Of a DNA stretch of 64,000 nucleotides, positions 16,196 through 25,374 are shown in pieces (the stretch's first letter is position 1; each line of letters opens with the position of its first letter). The stretch is from the NCBI GenBank assembly GCA_934591745.1, contig CAKTPQ010000005.1, forward strand, positions 1 to 64,000, given 5' to 3'. The translations under genes were made by a program, and so were the position numbers. The notes under the pieces are model-generated. The model searched no databases. It was given only the letters and a program-made list of their open reading frames with translations, and was not told where the DNA came from. This stretch comes from an uncultured Oscillospiraceae bacterium (GTDB lineage: Bacteria > Bacillota > Clostridia > Oscillospirales > Oscillospiraceae).

Positions 16196-16234
16196 AAGCA
16201 TTTCACCTGATCTCATAAGGATTCATATTCAATA

Positions 16235-16263
16235 AACGTAGCACGTTTTGGCGGGCTTTGCAA
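16235..16263 (-). promoter_or_regulatory. Candidate promoter of the MATE gene
   Basis: Minus-strand TTGCAA (16263-16258) and TACGTT (16240-16235) have 17-nt spacing; the -10 is imperfect. Confidence 0.4.
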
Positions 16264-16295
16264 TCGCGGTTTTTGCGGCCTGCCGGCGAGCGCGA

Positions 16296-16324
16296 TTGAC
16301 GGCGGCGGCGGGGAGGACTATAAT
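16296..16324 (+). promoter_or_regulatory. Sigma-A promoter of the LuxR-type regulator
   Basis: TTGACG (16296-16301) and TATAAT (16319-16324) have 17-nt spacing. The leader is about 137 nt and contains the short reading frame at 16388. Confidence 0.65.
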
Positions 16325-16387
16325 GAAAAAACACAGACACCAGGTACGCCAGCGGCAGGGCCGCGGGCCGGGAGGAGAGGAAGGACC

Positions 16388-16480
16388 ATGACAAAGTCGA
16401 GATATGCGCCGACGCGGCGGGCGCTGCGGACAGGGAGAAAACGGGAACGGCGGAGGTACGGGAGGATATGGAAAAGCTGA
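16388..16480 (+). CDS. Possible 30-aa basic leader peptide
   Basis: The ATG is preceded by GAGGAAGG. The frame encodes a 30-residue peptide with about 13 Arg/Lys that ends 13 nt inside the downstream luxR-type gene, in another frame. This geometry would suit translational coupling to the regulator. No homologue is recognised and base composition alone could produce it, so it is only a candidate. Confidence 0.25.
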   Translation: MTKSRYAPTRRALRTGRKRERRRYGRIWKS

Positions 16481-18903
16481 TCTTTTCAAAACGGCTGCTG
16501 GAAAAGGCGGAGCTGCTGCGGCGCAGTCCCGTCTCCGTGCTGGAGGCACCGGCGGGTTACGGCAAGACCACGGCGGTGACGTGGGCGCTGGAGGGCGCGG
16601 AGTCGGCGGTGTGGTACACGGGGGTGGAGAATCTGCCGGACACCAGCTTCTACTGGTTCATCCGGCAGCTGGCCGCTGTGGATGAACGCACCGTCCGGCG
16701 CATCGAGGCGCTGGGGTTCCTGAACCGCAGCAATGCAACGCTGGCGGCGCAGGCGCTGCTGGAGCTGCGGGTGGCGAAGCCGATGACGCTGATCTTTGAC
16801 AACTTCCAGTTCGCGGCGGACAACTGGCCGCCGCAGATCATCGACGCGCTGGTGAAGCGGCCTGCCGACGGGCTGCACATTATCTTTATCGCACAGAATC
16901 TGGGGCGGCTGCGGACGGTGTTCGAGGCGCTGGAGGGGACGGTGTGCTTCCTGCGGGCCGGGGACCTGCTGCTGGCGCAGGAGGATGTGCGCGCCTTTGC
17001 CCAGCGGCGAGGTGCGGCGCTGACGGAAGCCCAGGCCGGGGCCATCGTGCGCAGCACCGGCGGGTGGCCGGCGGCGGTGGCACTGTGTCTGGAGGCGGAC
17101 GGTGCCACCGGCGAGATGGACGAGCTGCTGTACCGCCTGTTCTGGATGCGCATGGAGCCGGGGCAGCGGACGGCACTGCTGCGGCTGAGCCTGTTCGACT
17201 GCATCACGCCGGATATGATGGACCGGCTGGTGCCGGAGGGCACGCTGCCGGAGGGCGACCGGGAGGAGCTGTTCCACCGCACGCCGCTGGTGCGGCAGGA
17301 CGCCATGCGCCGCCGCTACTATCCCCATGAGCTGCTGCTGCGCTTTCTGCGGGAGCGGCTGGCGGAGGCGGAGGGACCGCTGCGCCGGGAGATCTATGAC
17401 CGGGCGGGACAGTGGTACCGGGATAACGGCATGACCAAGGCGGCGGTGGACTGTTTCTTCCGGGCGGAGGACGACGAGGGCATCCTGTCCTGCCGGCTGG
17501 TGGGGCTGATCGGCGAGCATTTTGGGGACGTGAGCTATACCGCGCTGGCCCGGACGGTGCTGCGGCGGTGCCCGGAGGAGGTGCAGCGGCGGTATCCGCT
17601 GAGTCTGCTGCGGCTGTGCTACGCGCTGTACGGCGGGTGCGAGTTTGCGGAGTTTGCCCGGCAGATGGCCCGGATACGGGGGCTGCTGGCGGACTGCGGG
17701 CACCATTGCCTGGGGGAATGGGAGCTGCTGGACGCGCTGGAGTTTTTCCCCGATCTGGACGGCATGGACGAGGCCTACGCCCGTGCGGAGAAGCTGCTGA
17801 CCCACGACTCGGAGCTGTTTATCCCGGAGGAGCCGTTTTTCTTCGGCTGTGCGTCCATGTGGTATCTGTTTTACGCGGAGCCGGGGCAGATGATGGCCAC
17901 GGCGGACCGGCTGGCGCAGGTGCTCAAGCGCTATAACCGGCTGACCAACGGACATGCCGCCGGTGCATCGGAGATATACCGGGGCGAGGCCTACTCTGTG
18001 CAGGGGCGGTTCGAGGAGTCGGATATCCAGGCCTATCAGGCGGCGTTTCTGTCCGAACAGGGGCGGAATGCCTCCGCCACCTACGGCGCGGCGCTGCTGC
18101 TGGGTATCAACGCCATCTACCGCTCGGACATGGCGGGCCTGCAGCGGGCGGTGGACTATCTGGAGAATAAGGCGCAGAGCTGTGCCTTTCTGCAGGGCAC
18201 CAGCATCGGACGCTACATGGTGGAGACGGTGCGGGGCTATCTGCTGGGGCTGATGATGGAGACGGGACGCTCCGCCCTGTGGACGCAGGGAGGGGCGGAC
18301 ACGCTGGCCGATCTGACGTTCACCAACTTTATGATCAAGACCTGCCGCATCACCGACCTGCTGCTGAAAAAGGAGTACCAGCGGGCCATCGCCTCGGTAG
18401 AGGCGTCACTGGAGCTGGACCCGCGGCTCATTTCCGCCGCAGCGCGGAACTTCATGTACTGCGGGCTGGCGCTGTGCTATCTGGCCACGGGGCGGCTGGG
18501 CAGGGCCGCAGAGTGGCTGGACCGGTCACTGACCATGGCGGAGCGGGATAAGAACTACTCGTTCATCGCCTGCTTCCGCAAGTACTTTCAGGTGTTGTTC
18601 CTGATGCCGTCCATCGCGGCGCGGCACGGGGAGGCCATCCGGGAGATCAGGGCGCTGGCCATCCACTACACCCGTGCCGATGAGAGCCGCATCTTCGCCA
18701 TGCTGGACGATGTGCCGGAGCTGAAGGAGACGCTGACCGACCGGGAGCGGGAGGTGGCCCAGCTGGCTGCCGGGGGCATGCGCAACAGCGAGATCGCAGA
18801 GACGCTGCATATCTCGGAGAACACGGTGAAGCACCACTTGAAAAACGCCTTCCAGAAAATGAATATCGACCGGCGCAGCCGTCTGATCGAGATGCTGCGC
18901 TGA
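16468..18903 (+). CDS. MalT-like LuxR-family transcriptional regulator (STAND ATPase)
   Basis: This 811-aa cytoplasmic activator has an N-terminal nucleotide-binding site with P-loop APAGYGKTT (27-35), a STAND/MalT-type NACHT-like region to about 330, helical TPR-like repeats (about 400-720), and a C-terminal LuxR helix-turn-helix (about 750-811) with LTDREREVAQLAAGGMRN and ISENTVKHHL. Such proteins assemble on binding ATP plus an inducer and activate target promoters. The next gene on the same strand encodes a giant surface protein and has a dyad centred near -42 of its promoter, so that gene is the likely target. Confidence 0.92.
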   Translation: MEKLIFSKRLLEKAELLRRSPVSVLEAPAGYGKTTAVTWALEGAESAVWYTGVENLPDTSFYWFIRQLAAVDERTVRRIEALGFLNRSNATLAAQALLELRVAKPMTLIFDNFQFAADNWPPQIIDALVKRPADGLHIIFIAQNLGRLRTVFEALEGTVCFLRAGDLLLAQEDVRAFAQRRGAALTEAQAGAIVRSTGGWPAAVALCLEADGATGEMDELLYRLFWMRMEPGQRTALLRLSLFDCITPDMMDRLVPEGTLPEGDREELFHRTPLVRQDAMRRRYYPHELLLRFLRERLAEAEGPLRREIYDRAGQWYRDNGMTKAAVDCFFRAEDDEGILSCRLVGLIGEHFGDVSYTALARTVLRRCPEEVQRRYPLSLLRLCYALYGGCEFAEFARQMARIRGLLADCGHHCLGEWELLDALEFFPDLDGMDEAYARAEKLLTHDSELFIPEEPFFFGCASMWYLFYAEPGQMMATADRLAQVLKRYNRLTNGHAAGASEIYRGEAYSVQGRFEESDIQAYQAAFLSEQGRNASATYGAALLLGINAIYRSDMAGLQRAVDYLENKAQSCAFLQGTSIGRYMVETVRGYLLGLMMETGRSALWTQGGADTLADLTFTNFMIKTCRITDLLLKKEYQRAIASVEASLELDPRLISAAARNFMYCGLALCYLATGRLGRAAEWLDRSLTMAERDKNYSFIACFRKYFQVLFLMPSIAARHGEAIREIRALAIHYTRADESRIFAMLDDVPELKETLTDREREVAQLAAGGMRNSEIAETLHISENTVKHHLKNAFQKMNIDRRSRLIEMLR

Positions 18904-18914
18904 GGGAAAATACT

Positions 18915-18956
18915 ACCCGAAAGGGTGATGTGGCACGCATGCCTTTCTGCTAAAAT
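18915..18956 (+). promoter_or_regulatory. Activated promoter of the surface-protein gene with dyad at -42
   Basis: The dyad ACCCGAAAGGGT (18915-18926) lies just before a poor -35 region, and TAAAAT (18951-18956) is the -10. A start near 18963 puts the dyad centre at about -42, the classic place for a class II activator. The LuxR-type protein just upstream is the obvious candidate. Confidence 0.45.
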
Positions 18957-19010
18957 GGGAGCTGTTAGATATTTACAGAACTCTTGGGAAGAGAAGAAAG
19001 GAGATGCACC

Positions 19011-22000
19011 ATGAAGAAACGGCTTCTTTCCCTATTGATGGCGGTGCTGATGGCGGCGTTGCTGCTGCCGGTGGAGGCATTTGCCATTACGGGCGGAGAT
19101 GTGCGCCGGCTGTACATGGATACAGCGCCGGTCACCATCACGAAGGAGGGGATCGACAGCGGCTCACAGATCTACTCCATGAAGATGAAGAACGGCAAGC
19201 TGGTGATGTTCATCGCCACCAGCGGCCCCCACATGGGCAAGTCCGTGACCAACTCCGACCGGGGCTATACCGCCACGGGGGATTCCTTCAATAAGGGTGT
19301 GTATGAGCAGGCGCGCTTTACCATACAGACCGGACGGGGGGAGCAGAAGCCGCTGACCATCCGCTCCATGGAGGTGATCGACCCCAAGAAGGAGCCGCAG
19401 CTGTCCGGTGTCGGCATGGACATGGTGCCCATGGAAAACGCGCTGACCATCAAGTACACCTTCAGCGGCGAGGGGGTGCCTGAGCAGTTCCTGTGCTACA
19501 TCAGCTACTACTTCGTGGAGCTGGCGGCCGGTGTGACGGACGGCACCATCGAGAGCTTCGTGCAGGACGCGGACGGCAGGACCTACGCCCTGGTGGCCCA
19601 GGCCTCCTGGGGGCTGGGCATGGTCACCGAGACCACCATGCCCTCAGAGTTCACGTTCCGCTGGTTCCAGGACTACCACGGTTTTTCCCGGATGGGACAC
19701 GCCAAGGCGGACGCGGCGGCCCATGTGCAGATGAGCCGTACCTATGAGGCGCTGGACGGGCGCATCACCGCCAAGTCCACGGACATCACCGCCGGTATGG
19801 GACGTGCCAGCGTCTTCGGCACCTTCGGCAAGGGCGATGTCGCGGAGATATATTCCGACAGCTACGGTGTGGACAACCCCTTCGTGCTGGCGGATGTGGA
19901 CCGTATGCGCGGCATCAATGACATATGGACGCCGGTGTACATGACCTACGACGCGGCGGCGGATACGCTGACCGCCGAGGGCGATACGGAGGCCATGGGC
20001 GGGCGCAGCGGCAGAAGCGCCATGAACGCCCTGCAGATATGGGGCTTCCGGGATGTCTACACCAAGAAGGAGGCAGCGGACATCTCCAAGGTGGAGTTCA
20101 CCAAGCCGGATCAGGTGACCATCCCCCAGGACGCCAACCGGCTGGGGCTGTATGAGACGGACAAGGGCTTCGCGGCGGCACCCATCACCGACAGTGCGCG
20201 GGAGGCGGTCCTGAAAAAGCAGTACGGCGACCCAGTGTACACGCTGTACGGCAACTTTGAGACAAAGTCCGACAAGGACGGGAAATACTACGAATACACC
20301 GACGGCAAGGCGGCGCTGACCGCCACCATCACGGCGGTGTGGGGCAGCGGGGACCACTTCCGCGTCCGGGTGGACGAGAAGGGCATCATCACGGCCTTTG
20401 ACACCTCGGCCAAGGTGCGGTACAGCACCCCGCGCTTCCAGCTGTACAATCCGGTCAACGACGCCGTGGAGCCGGCGGAGCTGACCTTTGAGGACGGCTG
20501 TCTGACGCTGGGGATGGACCCCAACAAGAACGCGGTGCTGGTGTTTATCGACATCCCGCAGGTCAAGAGCCTCATCGACGCGGCGCAGATCAAGCCCAAT
20601 GGCAATCTGGTGCTGACCGGCGAGATGGGGCTGGATCTCATCCTCAACTGCACGCAGAATCAGCTGATAGAGCTGGAGGCCCTGGGCTATGCGCCCAAGA
20701 AGGAGCAGGACGACACCATCTCCTTCGTGCAGGAGGGCTTCGAGGCCAGAGGCGAGATCGACACCGCCGGCCTGCTGGGTCTGGATCTGGCGAAGCTGAA
20801 GGCGTACATCAACACCTTCGACGGCAAGGAGAACTACGACTTCTCGCTGAAGCTGAACGCCTTTGATCTGTTTGAGACGGAGGCGGAGCTGCAGTTGAAG
20901 CGGCTGAACAACGGGCGGCTGGCACCCAACAGGCTGTACTTCGCGCTGGCGGCGGAGCCGGGTATCCCGCTGGTGCCGCCGGTGCCCACCGCGTTCCTCC
21001 GGGGCGGAGGAGGCGGCTTTGACGGGCTGGCCGACACCATCAACGGCGACTATATCGCCATCCCGCCCATCCTGCTGCGGCTGACGGCCAACGGCGACTA
21101 TCTGAAGATCATCAAGGGCAAGCTGGATGTCACGCTGGGGCCCAGCTATCTGGCCTACGGCGGCAGAGACATCAAGATCGCCGGGGCGGACGTGCTGGAC
21201 AGCTTCAGCATGTACCTGCGCCTGCAGGGCGAGAAGCGCAGCTATCTGAATAAGGAATATACCGGTCTGCGGGCCGGCGGCGGTATGAGCGTCACCATAA
21301 AGGCGCCGCAGGAGGACTTCTTCACCGGCACCGTCTTCGAGGTGGAGGGCAAGGCGGAGGCCAGCGTGTTCGGCGGACTGGACAACTACTCGCGGCCCAC
21401 CTCGGCCCATATCCAGCTGGACAGCCGGGGCGGCGTCACGGGCAAGGTCATGTTCCCCAAGAAGCTGGGGCCGCTGACGTTCCCGCATCTGGGCGGCAAG
21501 ACGCTGGCGGAGGCCTCGGTGGACTTCATTCTGGGGGCGCAGACCGCTATGACGCTGGATCCCAAGGACTACGCCGGGAAGAGCGTGGATCAGATCCTGG
21601 CCACCGCGGCAGAGTCCGCGTGGAACAACCTCAGTGTCTACGGCGGTCTGTCCACCAGCGGCAAGCTGGGCATCTTCTACTACCGGCTGTACTATGTGAT
21701 CCCTGACCATGTGGGCGGCAAGGTGGCCCTGTGGAACATCAACAAGAACTGGACGCTGGAGCAGGAGATCGACAAGAACGCATGGTTCATCGGCGGCGCG
21801 CAGACCATCAGCGGCGGGCCGGGCTGGGCCACGCAGGTGGGCAAGTGCTACGACCCGGAGACGGGCGAGCAGGTGGGTATCGCCGTGCTGGAGGTCAGCA
21901 CCTATTGGGTGGGCGAGGACAGTATGCCCGTGACGCTGGCCAGCCCTGCTGTGGGCGGCGGCTTTACGACGAATCTCACCTACGATCCCGCCGTCTCCGC

Positions 22001-23930
22001 TGCGGAGCCTGACAGCGAGCTGGGCCTGCTGCTGACCGTGAAGAACGGCGGCAGCGTGGAGAAGCTGCGCCGCAGCCTGCGCATCACCTACACCGTGGGC
22101 AGCGATACGACGCCCCGCACGCTGAAGCTGGAGGATATGGACAAGGATCCCGAGGTCATCAACGAGGACGGCAACTGCGTGGAGGTCGAGGAGAACGGTG
22201 TGCCCGGCCTGATGGTCTTCACCGGCCTTGCCGGGAATGAGACGTACCGCTGGACGATCACGGCGGACTGCGATTTCGAGGGCAGCATCATTGCCTCCGC
22301 GCCTCTGACGGCACTGGACTTCCAGCTCGGCGCCAACGGCGCGGAGAGCACCGTGCTGCGTCCGCAGAGCGGCAGGCAATACGCCGTTCGGTACTACTTC
22401 GACACGGCGGCGGACCGGACGGGTGAGCACTATTTCTTGGAGATGCGGGAGCTGGCGGTCAATCAGACCGCTGACACCTTCCCGGTGCCTACCGACGGAT
22501 GGCTGGCACCCAGCGGCGACTACTACGTCACCGCCGTGCTGGTGGAGAAGGTGACCGGCGACTTCAACGGCGACGGCAACATCTCCGAGGACGAGTATTC
22601 CTGGGTCACGGTGGACACGCAGACCTATGGCGGCACGGTGGCCTATCGCCATAAGATGCAGCTCGGCGAACCCACAGATGTTGCGCTGACGGCTGGCGGC
22701 AACGAGACGCTGGCGGTCAGTTGGACGGCGGCGGGCGGTGCGGACGGCTACCGCGTGACCCTGTATTATCGGGAGAACGGCGGGTGGAAGCAGGCCGGCG
22801 CGCCTTATGTGCTGGAAAACGCAGACTTTGAGGACGGCAGCGGCACCGGGGCCGCGTCCCGGAACGGCGATGTGCGGATGCTGCGCATGGCACCTACCGT
22901 GGGCAGCACCGGTGGCGAGAATATCCCCGCAGGCACGCTGCCTCCGGCGGGAGTCGATTACCGCGTGACGGTGGAGGCCTTCAAGCGGGATACGACGCTG
23001 GAAAACGCCCTCTATTACAGTGCGGCGGCAGAGCCTGCGGGCGGTGCGGTATACCTGCCCGGCTACACCGCGCCGAGGATCACCGTGACCACCGAAAGCG
23101 GCCAGACCGTCGAACTGAACGGCAGCAGCGGTTACGGCACCCTGCTGTGGAACGCGGTGCCGGACGGCATGCTGTTCTCCGTGGACAGCGTTGACGCCGT
23201 GCGCATCACCGCTGCGGCGGAGCAGGGCCGCGGCACCTTCACCGTCAGCGGCGACAGCGGATACTGGGAGATCACCGCCGATGACGCCGATGCAAGGACG
23301 CTCATCGAAAGCGGCGGGCGCATCCTGCTGACCGTGCACTCCGGGCCTTCCGGTCTGGACACCACGGAATACTATCTGCGGCTGATGCTGGACGATGTGC
23401 CGCCGGTCGTTGTGCTGGACGCCGACAACATCCGGGCCGACATGACCACCGGCGCCTACACCGTGTCGGGGCAGACGGAGCCGGGACTGACCGTCGCCAT
23501 CCAGAGCGGCAAGCGCACAGTCCTGACCGCCACCGCGGATATGCAGGGACGGTTCACCTTTACGAGTATGCTGCAGGCCGACGCGGAGAGCGGCTTCCAG
23601 ACGCTGGTGGCAGAGGTCACTGCGCAGGATGACGCCGGCAACACCGGCGCAGCGCCGGTGCTGGTCTCCGCAAGACCGGAGATCGAGAACAACGATCCCA
23701 ATGATCCCGGCAAACCCAGTGACCCCGGCGATCCCAGCAAGCCCAGTGATCCCGGTGGATCCGGCGGTTCCGGTGGATCCGGCGGCACGGGCGGCTCCGG
23801 AAGCACCGGCGGTTCGGGCAGCGGGAAGTCTTCGTCCACCGGCGATCCCGGTATGGTACTGTACGCCGCAGCCGCGCTGCTGAGCCTGACCGGCTCCGCG
23901 GTGCTGGCGGGACGGAGGAAGCGGCGCTGA
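19011..23930 (+). CDS. Giant secreted/surface protein with Fn3-like and Ig-like modules
   Basis: The protein is 1639 aa, from the ATG that has AAAGGAG 7 nt upstream. The signal peptide is MKKRLLSLLMAVLMAALLLP and continues to about residue 25 (EAFA). The first 1100 residues form a large domain of unknown family. A D-rich loop DFNGDGNISEDEY resembles an EF-hand calcium site. A fibronectin-III-like module follows (LAVSWTAAGGADGYRVTLYY) and then a bacterial Ig-like module (about 1460-1540). A Pro/Asp then Gly/Ser linker leads to STGDPG, a C-terminal membrane helix and RRKRR. This is the usual wall-anchor layout, but no LPxTG-like motif is visible. Role unknown; adhesion is a guess. Probably controlled by the preceding LuxR-type regulator. 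Confidence 0.85.
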   Translation: MKKRLLSLLMAVLMAALLLPVEAFAITGGDVRRLYMDTAPVTITKEGIDSGSQIYSMKMKNGKLVMFIATSGPHMGKSVTNSDRGYTATGDSFNKGVYEQARFTIQTGRGEQKPLTIRSMEVIDPKKEPQLSGVGMDMVPMENALTIKYTFSGEGVPEQFLCYISYYFVELAAGVTDGTIESFVQDADGRTYALVAQASWGLGMVTETTMPSEFTFRWFQDYHGFSRMGHAKADAAAHVQMSRTYEALDGRITAKSTDITAGMGRASVFGTFGKGDVAEIYSDSYGVDNPFVLADVDRMRGINDIWTPVYMTYDAAADTLTAEGDTEAMGGRSGRSAMNALQIWGFRDVYTKKEAADISKVEFTKPDQVTIPQDANRLGLYETDKGFAAAPITDSAREAVLKKQYGDPVYTLYGNFETKSDKDGKYYEYTDGKAALTATITAVWGSGDHFRVRVDEKGIITAFDTSAKVRYSTPRFQLYNPVNDAVEPAELTFEDGCLTLGMDPNKNAVLVFIDIPQVKSLIDAAQIKPNGNLVLTGEMGLDLILNCTQNQLIELEALGYAPKKEQDDTISFVQEGFEARGEIDTAGLLGLDLAKLKAYINTFDGKENYDFSLKLNAFDLFETEAELQLKRLNNGRLAPNRLYFALAAEPGIPLVPPVPTAFLRGGGGGFDGLADTINGDYIAIPPILLRLTANGDYLKIIKGKLDVTLGPSYLAYGGRDIKIAGADVLDSFSMYLRLQGEKRSYLNKEYTGLRAGGGMSVTIKAPQEDFFTGTVFEVEGKAEASVFGGLDNYSRPTSAHIQLDSRGGVTGKVMFPKKLGPLTFPHLGGKTLAEASVDFILGAQTAMTLDPKDYAGKSVDQILATAAESAWNNLSVYGGLSTSGKLGIFYYRLYYVIPDHVGGKVALWNINKNWTLEQEIDKNAWFIGGAQTISGGPGWATQVGKCYDPETGEQVGIAVLEVSTYWVGEDSMPVTLASPAVGGGFTTNLTYDPAVSAAEPDSELGLLLTVKNGGSVEKLRRSLRITYTVGSDTTPRTLKLEDMDKDPEVINEDGNCVEVEENGVPGLMVFTGLAGNETYRWTITADCDFEGSIIASAPLTALDFQLGANGAESTVLRPQSGRQYAVRYYFDTAADRTGEHYFLEMRELAVNQTADTFPVPTDGWLAPSGDYYVTAVLVEKVTGDFNGDGNISEDEYSWVTVDTQTYGGTVAYRHKMQLGEPTDVALTAGGNETLAVSWTAAGGADGYRVTLYYRENGGWKQAGAPYVLENADFEDGSGTGAASRNGDVRMLRMAPTVGSTGGENIPAGTLPPAGVDYRVTVEAFKRDTTLENALYYSAAAEPAGGAVYLPGYTAPRITVTTESGQTVELNGSSGYGTLLWNAVPDGMLFSVDSVDAVRITAAAEQGRGTFTVSGDSGYWEITADDADARTLIESGGRILLTVHSGPSGLDTTEYYLRLMLDDVPPVVVLDADNIRADMTTGAYTVSGQTEPGLTVAIQSGKRTVLTATADMQGRFTFTSMLQADAESGFQTLVAEVTAQDDAGNTGAAPVLVSARPEIENNDPNDPGKPSDPGDPSKPSDPGGSGGSGGSGGTGGSGSTGGSGSGKSSSTGDPGMVLYAAAALLSLTGSAVLAGRRKRR

Positions 23931-23961
23931 CGAAGCGGCACACAGGACACGCACAGAGCAT

Positions 23962-24000
23962 AAAAAGGCGGTCCCTCCTGATGGAGGGCCGCCTTTTTTA
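23962..24000. terminator. Strong bidirectional intrinsic terminator
   Basis: An AAAAAGGCGG-led stem pairs with its complement around TGAT and is followed by TTTTTT. It is 31 nt past the surface-protein stop and also lies 78 nt beyond the flavodoxin stop on the other strand. Confidence 0.88.
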
Positions 24001-24077
24001 TGCGAAAGGACAGGCGGGCCGGGGCCGCGCCTGTCCTTTCATCTATTCGGAGAGAGGGAGGATCGTATGCAGAGAGA

Positions 24078-24500
24078 TCAGCCGGCCAGGACCTTGCCCA
24101 GCTCACGGCAGGCAGCCAGCGCCGCGTCATCCGGGGCCTCGCAGCAGGTGACGCTGTCGCAGGCCAGGGAGATGCCGGCGTTGCCGCAGTCCGTCTCCCA
24201 GTCGCGCATCCACTGGCCGTCGCCCCAGCCGTAGGAGCCGAACAGCGCCACGCGCTTGCCGCCGATGGTGTTCTTGCAGCCGTCGAACATGGGCTGGAAG
24301 TCCATTTCCTCCAGCACCTCGGAGCCCATGGCGGGGCAGCCGAAGGCGATGGCGCCGAAGCCGCTGAGGGCGGCGGGCTGTACCTGCTCCGGCGTCAGCA
24401 GAGTGACCTCGGCGCCGGCCTCCTTCATGCCCTCCGCCACGGCGTTGGCCATGGCTTCCGTGTTGCCGGTGCCGCTCCAGTAGATGACAGCAGTTTTCAT
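24078..24500 (-). CDS. Flavodoxin
   Basis: This 140-aa FMN-binding electron carrier has the phosphate-binding loop WSGTGNTEAMA at about 8-18 (consensus TxTGNT with S in place of T), an FMN-stacking region near GCPAMGSEVLEE, and GSYGWGDGQW near 88-97, in the short-chain flavodoxin fold. The start is the ATG at 24500, with AAAGGA 9 nt upstream; a TTG two codons earlier is too close. It can replace ferredoxin in low-potential reactions in anaerobes. Its promoter carries two GGTTA-type inverted repeats, so it appears to be regulated. Confidence 0.93.
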   Translation of the reverse strand: MKTAVIYWSGTGNTEAMANAVAEGMKEAGAEVTLLTPEQVQPAALSGFGAIAFGCPAMGSEVLEEMDFQPMFDGCKNTIGGKRVALFGSYGWGDGQWMRDWETDCGNAGISLACDSVTCCEAPDDAALAACRELGKVLAG

Positions 24501-24527
24501 AGTCAAATGTCCTTTCTGATAATTATT

Positions 24528-24545
24528 GGTTAGAGCAATCTAACC
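24528..24545 (-). promoter_or_regulatory. Inverted repeat GGTTAG-N6-CTAACC in the flavodoxin leader
   Basis: A perfect 6-bp dyad lies 28 nt upstream of the flavodoxin start, within the transcribed leader. It is related to the GGTTA-N2-TAACC element at the transcription start. Confidence 0.5.
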
Positions 24546-24590
24546 GATGGACGATAAAAAAGCTGGCCCAAGGCAGCATCGTGCAATGTT

Positions 24591-24639
24591 GGTTAAATAA
24601 CCCTAACTTAATGGTAACACAGAACGGAGGGCGTGTCAA
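24591..24639 (-). promoter_or_regulatory. Flavodoxin promoter with operator at +1
   Basis: Minus-strand TTGACA (24639-24634) and TACCAT (24616-24611) have 17-nt spacing. A palindrome GGTTA-N2-TAACC (24602-24591) covers about +3 to +14. The leader is about 105 nt. The TTA(G)/(C)TAA half-sites resemble those bound by MarR- or DtxR-like repressors. Confidence 0.6.
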
Positions 24640-24728
24640 TAGGGAATCACGGCGCAAAGATGGTTTTTTCAGGAAAAAACAGGAAAAGGTATTTGGGTGG
24701 ACGCGGTGGTACAGAGCGGCAGAAAGGC

Positions 24729-24770
24729 AAACAGCGCTCCCCGCGCCGGAAGGCGCGGGGAGCGCTGTTT
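24729..24770 (-). terminator. Strong intrinsic terminator after the DUF4358 gene
   Basis: A 19-bp perfect stem (24729-24747 with 24752-24770) surrounds GGAA, very GC-rich, with a TTT-containing tail. It is 16 nt past the stop. Confidence 0.85.
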
Positions 24771-24785
24771 GCATATGTGACAGGG

Positions 24786-25190
24786 TCACTGAACGATCTG
24801 GTTCTCCGCAGTACCGAAGATGTCGGACCAGGCGGCGTCCACCTTTTTGGCCTCGCTGAGGAACCAGTCGGATTCACCGGCGGCGTCCTGCGCGTAGCCG
24901 TCCTTGACCCGCAGCACCACGGCGGTGCTGGGGTCGATGCTGCTGATGGAGTAGATCTCCGAGGCCCAGCTGTCGATCTTGGACATGTCCAGACCGTAGT
25001 AGTTGATCATCCAGTCCTCGTCGTCGGCGGTGTCGCAGCCGTAGGTGCCGCCCAGAGCGGTCTTCAGCTGCTCCAGCACCTCCGGGGCCGTCAGGTCCAC
25101 GTCCGAGGTATCGGGCTTCTGCTGGCCGCAGGCGGCCAGAGACAGCACCATTACAAAAGCAAGAAGGCTGACAAATAAGCGTTTCATCAT
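24786..25190 (-). CDS. DUF4358-like lipoprotein
   Basis: This 134-aa small lipoprotein has signal peptide MMKRLFVSLLAFVMVLSLAA with lipobox LAAC and Cys at position 21, then a compact domain with GLDMSKIDSWASEIYSIS and AVVLRVKDGYAQDA, typical of the DUF4358 family of Clostridia (function unknown, on the outer face of the membrane). GGAGG lies 6 nt before the ATG; the long upstream extension of the frame is not translated. Transcribed alone, divergent from the small ORF at 25375. Confidence 0.8.
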   Translation of the reverse strand: MMKRLFVSLLAFVMVLSLAACGQQKPDTSDVDLTAPEVLEQLKTALGGTYGCDTADDEDWMINYYGLDMSKIDSWASEIYSISSIDPSTAVVLRVKDGYAQDAAGESDWFLSEAKKVDAAWSDIFGTAENQIVQ

Positions 25191-25217
25191 GAAAAACCTC
25201 CGTTGTATAGTACATGG

Positions 25218-25245
25218 GTGTTCCGCCGCGCGCTTGACGGAACAC
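25218..25245. promoter_or_regulatory. 8-bp inverted repeat GTGTTCCG-N12-CGGAACAC
   Basis: A perfect dyad stands directly upstream of a TACTAT-like -10 for the DUF4358 gene (minus strand), where no good -35 is seen. It may be an activator or repressor site. Confidence 0.45.
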
Positions 25246-25310
25246 TCTTTAGAGGACGGCGAGGCGGAAAAGGTTCGGGGGGCCGCAAAAAAATTTTCGC
25301 AGAGAGGAAG

Positions 25311-25328
25311 TGTCCCGATTTTGGGACA
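25311..25328. promoter_or_regulatory. Inverted repeat TGTCCC-N6-GGGACA
   Basis: A perfect 6-bp dyad with 6-nt spacer lies 47 nt upstream of the 29-aa ORF, in the same divergent intergenic region as the dyad at 25218. Confidence 0.45.
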
Positions 25329-25374
25329 GCGGCTCTGGTAAAGTGGGGGCATCAAGGCAAAGGAGGGAAAATAT

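Noticed and set aside
19644-23954. A 1436-codon minus-strand open frame opposite the surface-protein gene
   Set aside because: Antisense frame caused by codon bias; its composition (His, Gln, Arg, Val rich) is unlike any protein family and it has no start signals.
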